Below are positions 6,791-14,117 of a stretch of 64,000 nucleotides of DNA, in pieces. Below the pieces are notes generated by a model. That model had not been told where the DNA came from and searched no databases. It was given only the letters and a program-made list of their open reading frames with translations. Made by a program: the position numbers and the translations under genes. Origin of the DNA: Solibaculum mannosilyticum. GTDB lineage: Bacteria > Bacillota > Clostridia > Oscillospirales > Acutalibacteraceae. The stretch is from the NCBI RefSeq assembly GCF_015140235.1, contig NZ_AP023321.1:1850501-1914500 (forward strand). The letters are read 5' to 3'. Each line of letters opens with the position of its first letter. Positions within the stretch are counted from its first letter, which is position 1.

Positions 6791-9514
6791 ATGAACAGCC
6801 TTTGGACTTTAACGGGACGTTATCTGCGCAAACAACGCCGACGTACCATCCTAACCACTTTGGGCATCACCATGGCAGTGGCTCTGGTAGCTGGACTGGG
6901 CCTTATCATCACCGGCGTACAGCAGATCCTCATCGGCGACGCCATCGACAATACCGGCAACTGGCATTATATCGTGGGAAGCGCCCCCTCTGATGCCGAA
7001 TCCACGCTGAATACCCCCATAGAAGATCTGGATATGGAACGACATCCCATTACACTCTCCTACGATCAGGCCACTCAGTTGAGTCAGAACGTCCGATTTG
7101 AAAAAGCCGGTCTTGCCAGGGAATATCAATTCGCCCAGTTGGATCTGGCTACTCCTGACAGCGATCCAAACGACGCCTCAAATTACAATTACCTGCAAAT
7201 GCGGGAATTTGATTTTGTGGCCGATGAATTCCGTCCTTACCGTGCCGTATCGGGACGTCTTCCTCAGAATCCAGGGGAAATTGCCGTCAGCATGGGGCTC
7301 ATGGATAAACTTCCGGGCAATCCGCAGCTTGGGGATACCATCACTCTACAGATCGGATATTTCACAGGGGCACGTACTGATGTAGAGAACTACGAATCCC
7401 CGGTTGAGTATACCTTCACTCCAAAGCAAACTTGTACCTATACCTTGGTCGGGTACATCAATGTGGTCAGCGACAGCAGCATGATGAACACCTATAACGC
7501 TGTGACCTATGGGTTCCAAGGCGGTGAGGATTGCTACACTACCTACGTCCGGATGAAGCCGGGCAGCGATTTCAACCAGGGTATGCTGGACGCTTTGAAA
7601 GAAAACGGGATCGATCACACAGGAACCGATATCTTGACCGCTGACGGCATCGTCTCCAACTATTCCCTCCTCCGCTGGTCGGGCCAGAGCGCCAATCTGG
7701 AGGCAAACGCTGCTTTTAGCGGCTTATTTATCCTGTTGGCCGCCATCATTCTGGTGACTATGGGAGCGGTCATCCGCAACTCCTTTGCCATGTCGGTGTC
7801 CGAACGCATTACCCAGTTTGGCATCCTGCGTTCCATCGGAGCATCCCCAAAACAGATCCGGGGATTGGTCTTGCGGGAAGGCATCCTGGTTTCCCTCTTC
7901 TCCATCCCCTTGGGGCTTTTGTCCGGCATCGCGGCGATGGCCATTGTGTTCCGCGTCGTGGCAAGCTATGAAGTCAGCTTCTTTAAAAACTTCAAGTTGG
8001 TCATCACTCCTTGGCCGCTGATTTTGGCCGCTGTTTTGGGCCTGTTGGCCGTATTGATCTCGGCCTGGTCCCCGGCCGTCAAAGCCGGTTTGGTTTCCCC
8101 CATCGAAGCTGTACGCGGCCACGCCACCCTTCACGGCGAGCGTATCAAACGTTCCCGCCGCGGCAAAGTACTAGGGAAAATTTTTGGTACTCCCGGCGTC
8201 ATGGCAGCCCGCAACATCCGGCGCAATCCCAGACGATTCCGTACCACGGTGTTTTCCATTGGCCTTAGTGTCACGCTCTTTATCTCCATCGGCAGTTTTG
8301 CGCAGTCGGCCAGCTCCAGTATTGCATCGGTTGTCCCAAACGGCGCTGATTTTACTGTACAATACTACGTACCCTCCTCCACGGAACAGGATGCCGAAAC
8401 CGATCCCCAGGTGGATGCCGACATCCAAAAGAATCTAAACCTATTGCAGGATCTCCAGTCCACCTTGCATCAGACAAACGGCGTCAGCAAAGCTGAAGTC
8501 ATAAGCTCTTCTGAGGCGGCCACCCGGTCGATCCAAGGGCACTACTCCAAGGAATATCAGGAACTGATGAGCGAGTACGGGCATTACGGTTCAAGCTCTT
8601 GGGACAGTGATGTGGAATACATGACCTTGATGTTTGTGGATGAATCGGGATACAATTCCCTTGACCTCGGAGGAAATGCACCCAGTTATCAGCAGTTGAC
8701 AGATGGAGGCGCCATTCTCTTCGACACTTATTCAGTTAATAATCAAGGTACCAGCATTACCAGCATCCGCATGTCCGATTTAAAGGTGGGTGATTCCATC
8801 AATCTGCTGAAAACATTGTACGATGAAAGTGGTGAACTCTCTTTTACTGACAAAGGTTCTGTTACTGTATCGGCAATCCGGCAGGAGGCCCCCTGGGTCA
8901 CCGGCAGAAGCAATACGGCCTTTACTTTGGTCCTATCCAAAGACAGCGCCATCGCCAATCAGTTCTCCCCCTACAGCTATACCCTCTCCGTCAAATGCCT
9001 GGACGGCCAGATCGAAGATACCCGCACAGTTTTGGATTCCCTGGAAACCGGACGTTATCTCAATGTCACCGATATCATTTCAGAACAACTGGAAAGCCGC
9101 AATTATGTGGCCACCATCAATCTTTTCCTCTACGGCTTTTTGACGGTCATTGTGTTGATTTCCGTTCTCAACATCATCAACACCGTCAGCACCAATCTGC
9201 TTCTCCGACGCCGTGAGATCGGTATGATGAGAGCGGTGGGAATGTCTAAGGGCCAGTTGATCCGCATGCTCCTTCTGGAGTGTACGCTATATGGTTTCTC
9301 CGGTGCGTTATGGGGATCCATTGCAGGCGAACTCCTCTATCTTGCTTTGCTGCACACAGGCCAGGGCCTTATCGGTACCACCCATTTCTTCCCCACTTCC
9401 AGTATCCTGCTCTCCTTCCTGTTGTCAATCCTTATCGCCATCTTGGCCGGCGCGGAACCCATGTTCCGTATCATCAGAACACCTATTGTGGATTCTATCC
9501 GTGCGGAAGAATAA
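6791..9514 (+). CDS. FtsX/MacB-like ABC permease
   Basis: 907-aa membrane protein with duplicated FtsX-like domains. TM1 (about residues 18-45) is followed by a large extracytoplasmic domain to about 305, then a three-TM FtsX block (about 305-440). A second TM (about 490-510) is followed by another extracytoplasmic stretch and a final three-TM FtsX block (about 775-900) ending 'IIRTPIVDSIRAEE'. Both blocks carry the conserved 'RRxEIGxxRxxGxSxxQ' style loop ('ITQFGILRSIGASPKQ' and 'REIGMMRAVGMSKGQ'). This full-length single-chain type pairs with the preceding ATPase. The linked two-component system suggests a role in resistance to, or handling of, envelope-active peptides; the substrate is not known. 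AGGAGG at the end of the ATPase gene serves as its ribosome site. Confidence 0.9.
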   Translation: MNSLWTLTGRYLRKQRRRTILTTLGITMAVALVAGLGLIITGVQQILIGDAIDNTGNWHYIVGSAPSDAESTLNTPIEDLDMERHPITLSYDQATQLSQNVRFEKAGLAREYQFAQLDLATPDSDPNDASNYNYLQMREFDFVADEFRPYRAVSGRLPQNPGEIAVSMGLMDKLPGNPQLGDTITLQIGYFTGARTDVENYESPVEYTFTPKQTCTYTLVGYINVVSDSSMMNTYNAVTYGFQGGEDCYTTYVRMKPGSDFNQGMLDALKENGIDHTGTDILTADGIVSNYSLLRWSGQSANLEANAAFSGLFILLAAIILVTMGAVIRNSFAMSVSERITQFGILRSIGASPKQIRGLVLREGILVSLFSIPLGLLSGIAAMAIVFRVVASYEVSFFKNFKLVITPWPLILAAVLGLLAVLISAWSPAVKAGLVSPIEAVRGHATLHGERIKRSRRGKVLGKIFGTPGVMAARNIRRNPRRFRTTVFSIGLSVTLFISIGSFAQSASSSIASVVPNGADFTVQYYVPSSTEQDAETDPQVDADIQKNLNLLQDLQSTLHQTNGVSKAEVISSSEAATRSIQGHYSKEYQELMSEYGHYGSSSWDSDVEYMTLMFVDESGYNSLDLGGNAPSYQQLTDGGAILFDTYSVNNQGTSITSIRMSDLKVGDSINLLKTLYDESGELSFTDKGSVTVSAIRQEAPWVTGRSNTAFTLVLSKDSAIANQFSPYSYTLSVKCLDGQIEDTRTVLDSLETGRYLNVTDIISEQLESRNYVATINLFLYGFLTVIVLISVLNIINTVSTNLLLRRREIGMMRAVGMSKGQLIRMLLLECTLYGFSGALWGSIAGELLYLALLHTGQGLIGTTHFFPTSSILLSFLLSILIAILAGAEPMFRIIRTPIVDSIRAEE

Positions 9515-9525
9515 GTTTATTCTTG

Positions 9526-9567
9526 ATCGGGCTGTATCACAAAATCTGTGGTACAGCCCGATTTTTC
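9526..9567 (+). terminator. terminator after the FtsX permease
   Basis: ATCGGGCTGTA (9526-9536) and TACAGCCCGAT (9552-9562) are perfect 11-bp arms followed by TTTTTCTTT. Confidence 0.9.
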
Positions 9568-9570
9568 TTT

Positions 9571-9868
9571 CTAAACAGCCAATATTTGTATTTTTACTCT
9601 ATTATTATACTATTTGTATTTAATTTTCTTCCTTTATCCAGAGATGCGGATATCAATTCATCTCAGATGAAGGCCGGTCATTGCCTTTTCCCCCGAAAAT
9701 AAGGGGATTTTTGGGGTGTAATCGAAAAAAAGACCGGTAGAAAAATCTTTCTGCTCATCTTTTCTTTTTACCTGATATCTTTTCTCGAAAAAGGTTATTA
9801 TTTGGAACAATTCGTAATTTTTTATTTTAATTATACAATTTGTATTTTATCTTTTCCCCTTTTCAAGA
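9571..9868. other. AT-rich intergenic region with an imperfect 24-bp direct repeat
   Basis: About 300 bases between convergent transcription units. No coding frame or known RNA is visible. Two copies of a 24-base element beginning ATTATACWATTTGTATTT lie at 9604-9627 and 9830-9853 and match at 21 of 24 positions. A small palindrome TTCATCTCAGATGAA lies near 9658. Function unknown. Confidence 0.5.
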
Positions 9869-9900
9869 TAAAAAAGCCGGCTCCTAATGGAACCGGCTTC
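9869..9900 (-). terminator. terminator after the transketolase operon
   Basis: Read on the minus strand, AAGCCGGTTCC pairs with GGAGCCGGCTT around an ATTA loop and is followed by TTTTATC, 17 bases after the tkt stop. Confidence 0.88.
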
Positions 9901-9916
9901 TCTTATCGTCGTATGA

Positions 9917-10870
9917 TTAGGAATTTTTAAGGGCGATAGCCTGTTTTGCCTGAGCCACAATTTTCTCTGCCGTCAGGCCGTAATGCTTGAGCACTTCCAA
10001 GGCCGGACCCGAATGTCCAAATTCGTCTTCCACACCGTGGCGAATAATCGGCACAGGACAAATACCCGACAATGTCTCAGCCACTGCACCGCCTAAACCT
10101 CCGATGATGGAATGTTCCTCGGTGGTCACAATAGCACCAGTTTCCCGGGCAGCGGCCACCAGGATCTCACGGTCGATGGGTTTAATGGTAGGCATATTGA
10201 TAAGCCGAGCCGAAATGCCTTCGTTTTTCAGCTGTTCTCTCGCGGCAATGGCCTCTCCTACCATCAAGCCTGTGGCTACGATGGTGACATCCTTTCCTTC
10301 TCCCAACAGGATGCCTTTACCCAATTCAAAAGAATAATCATTCTCGTTGAACAGTACCGGTACAGCCAAGCGGCCAAAACGGAAATAAACCGGACCATCA
10401 TGTTTGGCAGCGGCTAAAACAGCCTTTTTAGCCTCCACATAATCGGCTGGACAAATAACCGTCATCCCCGGGATAGCCCGCATCAAAGCAAAGTCCTCAC
10501 AGCATTGGTGGGAAGCGCCGTCTTCACCCACCGACAAACCGCCGTGAGTTGCACCGATCTTTACCGGAAGATGAGGGTATCCGATGGAATTACGAACCTG
10601 TTCATATGCTCTGCCGGCGGCAAACATGGCAAAGGTGCTGGCAAATACAAGCTTCCCAGTGGCAGCGATACCGGCGGCAATGGACATCATATTTTGCTCT
10701 GCAATGCCGCAGTTGAAGAATCGGTCGGGATACGCTTTCTGAAAAGCTAATGTCTTTGTAGCATGGGCTAAGTCGGCATCCAACACAATCATATCTGGAT
10801 TTTGAGCACCCAGTTCCACCAAAGCCTCACCATAGCTGTCGCGGGTCGCAATCTTTTTCACATCAGCCAT
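9917..10870 (-). CDS. transketolase, C-terminal half
   Basis: 317-aa subunit containing the pyrimidine-binding domain of thiamine diphosphate (about 1-170) and the C-terminal transketolase domain (about 190-310). 'FFNCGIAEQNMMSIAAGIA' holds the catalytic Glu that activates the cofactor, and 'DADLAHATKT' and 'VGEDGASHQ' are typical. It forms the enzyme with the N-terminal half encoded 3 bases upstream. Transketolase moves two-carbon units between sugar phosphates in the non-oxidative pentose phosphate pathway. The two-gene form is widespread in Clostridia and Archaea, so the split is not damage. It is the last gene before the terminator. Confidence 0.93.
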   Translation of the reverse strand: MADVKKIATRDSYGEALVELGAQNPDMIVLDADLAHATKTLAFQKAYPDRFFNCGIAEQNMMSIAAGIAATGKLVFASTFAMFAAGRAYEQVRNSIGYPHLPVKIGATHGGLSVGEDGASHQCCEDFALMRAIPGMTVICPADYVEAKKAVLAAAKHDGPVYFRFGRLAVPVLFNENDYSFELGKGILLGEGKDVTIVATGLMVGEAIAAREQLKNEGISARLINMPTIKPIDREILVAAARETGAIVTTEEHSIIGGLGGAVAETLSGICPVPIIRHGVEDEFGHSGPALEVLKHYGLTAEKIVAQAKQAIALKNS

Positions 10871-10873
10871 TGT

Positions 10874-11716
10874 TTAGTCCTCCAATCCAGCAAGTTGCTC
10901 GCCAAGTTCTTTCATTGCCTGCTCATAAAGATCCTGACCCGGCGCCTGCCCATGCCAGATAAAATTATTTTCCATGTAGGAAACGCCCTTGCCTTTGACC
11001 GTCCGGGCGATGATGACGGTGGGTTTCCCCTTTACAGTCCGGGCTTCCTGGAAGGCAGCTTCGATCTGGTCAAAGTCGTGGCCGAAGATCTCAATGGTGT
11101 GCCATCCGAATGCCTGGAATTTTTCCGGGATAGGATAGGGCGAATTGACTTCTTCAAGCGAGCCATCGATTTGGAGGTTATTGTTGTCGATAACCGCTAC
11201 CAGATTATCCAGCTTTTTTGCCGAGGCAAACATAGCCGCTTCCCATACCTGACCTTCTCCTAATTCACCGTCCCCCAGAACGGTATACACCCGGTAAGAA
11301 TCTTCACTAGTCTTAGCCGACAGGGCCATCCCTACAGCGGTGGAAATACCCTGGCCCAAGGAACCGGTGGACATATCTATTCCAGGAACTTGTTTCATAT
11401 TTGGGTGGCCTTGAAGAATGGAATCAATTTTGCGCAGAGTTTTCAACAGATCCACAGAGAAAAAGCCGCGGTTTGCCAATGTGGCGTACAGAGCCGGAGC
11501 CGCATGACCTTTGGACAGTACACAACGATCCCGATCTTTCCAATGCGGCTTTTGGGGGTCTACCTTCATCTCCTCAAAATAGAGATAAGTCAACACATCA
11601 GCTACCGAAAGAGAACCGCCCGGATGGCCGGACTTGGCGTGAAACACGCCCTCAATCGCGCCCATACGAACTCGTAGGGCCATTTTGGTCAATGATTTCT
11701 TTTTGGCTTCATCCAT
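10874..11716 (-). CDS. transketolase, N-terminal half
   Basis: 280-aa subunit with the thiamine-diphosphate pyrophosphate-binding domain. 'SGHPGGSLSVADVLTYLYF' and 'SKGHAAPALYA' carry the conserved His residues, and the Mg/diphosphate motif runs from 'GDGELGEGQVWEA' to 'DNNNLQIDG'. The gene follows the HAD phosphatase by 6 bases and precedes the C-terminal half by 3, so all three are one transcript. ATG at 11716 is preceded by GGAGGTTTAAT. Confidence 0.93.
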   Translation of the reverse strand: MDEAKKKSLTKMALRVRMGAIEGVFHAKSGHPGGSLSVADVLTYLYFEEMKVDPQKPHWKDRDRCVLSKGHAAPALYATLANRGFFSVDLLKTLRKIDSILQGHPNMKQVPGIDMSTGSLGQGISTAVGMALSAKTSEDSYRVYTVLGDGELGEGQVWEAAMFASAKKLDNLVAVIDNNNLQIDGSLEEVNSPYPIPEKFQAFGWHTIEIFGHDFDQIEAAFQEARTVKGKPTVIIARTVKGKGVSYMENNFIWHGQAPGQDLYEQAMKELGEQLAGLED

Positions 11717-11722
11717 AGAATA

Positions 11723-12550
11723 TTAAACCTCCTGTGCAAAAATCGTCCCACATTCTATCTTTCCAACAAAGTCCGCTACGGCACCCTGGGTATGATCCCG
11801 TACGATAAGGTCGGCTTCCGGATACAGCTCTTTCGGCGCATTGGCCGCCAGAGCACCGCAGCCTGCCTTACGGACTAATTCACGGTCGTTATAATAATCG
11901 CCGATTGCAAAGGTTTTGTCAAGGGCAATCTTTAACATCCGGGCCAGAACGCCCAGCGTCTCCCCTTTATTCGATCCCTCCGGCAGCATCTCATAATACT
12001 GAGGACTGGTGGCCACATAGGTCACTCCATGATGAGAAACACGATTACAAAATTCCATTACGTCCACCATACGGTCGGACGGAGCGCCATATAACACTTT
12101 GTGCCATACAGGGGGAACCTCGTCTAAGGTTGTCTTTACATAAGGGAGGCCTTCGAACTTTACATGTTCCCACGTGATATCGTTGCCCCGCAGAACATAC
12201 AATTGCCGTCCAGAGGAGAACTCCACCCCTATATCCGGCATGCATTCCAGAACTCGGCGGGCATACTGCTTGGCCTCTGGAGGAAGAGGATGTTCCCATA
12301 CAATACGTTCCTGCCTGTAATCGTAAAGCAGGCTGCCGTTCATCACGCATACCGGCGCATTGACTGGGAGCTGCTCCACATATCGCCTGGCTGACTCAAC
12401 AGTTCGGCCTGTCGCAATGGTGAATATGCCGCCTTCCTCCACAAAACGTCTCACCGCTTGCAAATTGTTCTCTGGAATCCGGCTGTTTTCATCCAGCATG
12501 GTTCCGTCCAAGTCGGAGATAAGCAGGCATCCTTCCAGGGATTTTGACAC
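11723..12550 (-). CDS. Cof-type HAD sugar-phosphatase family protein
   Basis: 275-aa cytosolic haloacid-dehalogenase hydrolase with a C2B cap. Motif I is DLDGT with nucleophile D13 and D15; motif IV is 'AIGDYYNDREL'. A GTG start at 12550 is preferred because GGGAGGT ends 6 bases before it; the ATG seven codons upstream has no ribosome site. Members dephosphorylate sugar phosphates, phosphoramidites or flavin precursors with broad specificity. The transketolase operon context suggests, but does not prove, a sugar-phosphate substrate. Confidence 0.85.
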   Translation of the reverse strand: MSKSLEGCLLISDLDGTMLDENSRIPENNLQAVRRFVEEGGIFTIATGRTVESARRYVEQLPVNAPVCVMNGSLLYDYRQERIVWEHPLPPEAKQYARRVLECMPDIGVEFSSGRQLYVLRGNDITWEHVKFEGLPYVKTTLDEVPPVWHKVLYGAPSDRMVDVMEFCNRVSHHGVTYVATSPQYYEMLPEGSNKGETLGVLARMLKIALDKTFAIGDYYNDRELVRKAGCGALAANAPKELYPEADLIVRDHTQGAVADFVGKIECGTIFAQEV

Positions 12551-12587
12551 AATGACACCTCCCAAACACAAACAAAAGCAAAAGCAG

Positions 12588-13505
12588 TTACACTTGCTTC
12601 TGTAAATCGGATAAAAACTTCACAAAGTAATCGGGCAAGGCGCTGGAAAATTCCAAGTATCGCCCATCCCGGGGATGTTCAAATCCCAAAACCTTGGCGT
12701 GCAGACATTGTCCATGCAGCGATGTGATGACCTTCTTAGGACCGTACACAGCATCCCCCGCTACGGGATGACCCAAGGACGCCATATGCACCCGGATCTG
12801 ATGGGTGCGCCCCGTCTCCAGCTTCAAGCGGAGATGAGTAAATCCCGGGTACCGCTCCACCACTTCATAATGAGTGACAGCTTCCCGTCCTCCCGGCACC
12901 ACCGCCATTTTCTTGCGGTCGGTGGGATGACGTCCGATGGGGGCATTGACCACCCCTTGATCGTCCCGGAATCCGCCGTACACCACCGATTCATACAGCC
13001 GCAAAAAAGAGTGGGCTTGAATCTGGGCCGCCAGATGCTGGTGGGCAAAATCGTTTTTAGCCACCATGAGAAGGCCGCTGGTGTCCTTGTCGATGCGGTG
13101 GACAACCCCCGGGCGGAGCACACCGCCGATACCGGACAGATTCCCCCTGCAATGATAAAGCAGTGCATTGACCAACGTCCCGTCGGGATTGCCGGGTGCA
13201 GGATGCACCACCATCCCTTTGGGTTTGTCGACGACTAAAAGATCCTCATCCTCATACACGACGTTAAGCGGGATATTTTCTGGATAAGCCTCCATTTCAA
13301 CGGGATCCGGCACCGTGACACAGACGGTATCCCCCGTTTTCATCTGGGTCTTTTTGCTGGGCTTGCCGCCGTTGATCGTGATGTTCCCTTCTTCGACCAG
13401 GCGCTGAACTGCACTTCGGCTGAGATCAGGCACGCTGGACGATACAAAGACGTCCAAGCGTTTGCCTTGGTTCTCCTGCCCTACCGTCAGACGAAAGGTT
13501 TCCAC
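12588..13505 (-). CDS. rluD: RluA-family 23S rRNA pseudouridine synthase (RluD-like)
   Basis: 305-aa RNA-modifying enzyme. The N-terminal S4 RNA-binding domain (about 14-75) is followed by the pseudouridine synthase core with the catalytic Asp139 in 'HRIDKDTSG', the family motif HRLDxxTSG. RluD-type enzymes modify helix 69 of 23S rRNA; the exact target within the RluA/RluC/RluD group cannot be settled by eye. The gene begins 4 bases after lspA, the usual lspA-rluD pairing of Firmicutes (YlyB in Bacillus). Confidence 0.9.
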   Translation of the reverse strand: METFRLTVGQENQGKRLDVFVSSSVPDLSRSAVQRLVEEGNITINGGKPSKKTQMKTGDTVCVTVPDPVEMEAYPENIPLNVVYEDEDLLVVDKPKGMVVHPAPGNPDGTLVNALLYHCRGNLSGIGGVLRPGVVHRIDKDTSGLLMVAKNDFAHQHLAAQIQAHSFLRLYESVVYGGFRDDQGVVNAPIGRHPTDRKKMAVVPGGREAVTHYEVVERYPGFTHLRLKLETGRTHQIRVHMASLGHPVAGDAVYGPKKVITSLHGQCLHAKVLGFEHPRDGRYLEFSSALPDYFVKFLSDLQKQV

Positions 13506-13509
13506 AGTC

Positions 13510-13986
13510 TCACCTTCTTCTGCGCCCCTTGTGGGCCAGGATCGCCCCGCCCGGCGACAGGATCACACCCAGTACAAACAGGACTGCACCGATCACCACA
13601 CAACAGTCGGCAAAATTGAAGATGGGAAAATCAATGAGTTTAAAATAAAACATGTCCACCACAAAGCCGCGGACAATCCGGTCGATCATATTGCCAATGC
13701 CTCCGGCACACAATAGGATGACCGCCCATTTGGTCACTGGATGGGCAAATTTTTTAAAAATTAAGGCATACAATGCCACCAGTACAAAGACTCCCGTCAG
13801 CACCATAAACACCCATCGGTGATCCTGAAGGATGCCGAAGGCTGCGCCACGGTTTTCCAGATACTGTAGTTCAAATACGCCGTCCACCACGCTGATGGAC
13901 TGCTCTATCAAAGATGTGGCGGCCCACCATTTGATCAGCTGATCGGCGCCTACCAGCACTACAATGGCCAACAATGCAAGCAGCAA
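13510..13986 (-). CDS. lspA: lipoprotein signal peptidase (signal peptidase II)
   Basis: 158-aa inner-membrane aspartyl protease with four TM segments that cleaves the signal peptide of diacylglyceryl-modified prolipoproteins. The catalytic Asp pair lies in 'GGIGNMIDR' (D102) and 'VVDMF' (D111), and 'ENRGAAFG' is the conserved N-terminal motif. The start is TTG at 13986 with GGGAGGTGG just upstream. The basic C-terminus 'HKGRRRR' suits a cytoplasmic tail. About 130 bases separate it from ileS; the ileS-lspA-rluD order is common. Confidence 0.93.
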   Translation of the reverse strand: MLLALLAIVVLVGADQLIKWWAATSLIEQSISVVDGVFELQYLENRGAAFGILQDHRWVFMVLTGVFVLVALYALIFKKFAHPVTKWAVILLCAGGIGNMIDRIVRGFVVDMFYFKLIDFPIFNFADCCVVIGAVLFVLGVILSPGGAILAHKGRRRR

Positions 13987-14117
13987 GGGCCACCTCCCTT
14001 TCTGACGTATGTCGTCTACACAAAGGCGGCGCTGCCGGTCCCCGTCTCAAACAGGGCAGATCAGCAGACGCCTCCTTTCTTTTCTATCTTATCAACTTTT
14101 TATGAAAGTCCCGTCTT

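Noticed and set aside
9917-11716. Transketolase in two pieces as a frameshifted gene
   Set aside because: Each half has its own start and ribosome site and the split falls between domains, as in many Clostridia and Archaea.
13987-14117. Small Cys-containing frame upstream of lspA
   Set aside because: The frame in phase with lspA contains a TGA and no good start; AAAGGAGGCG at about 14070 is not followed by a usable start codon.
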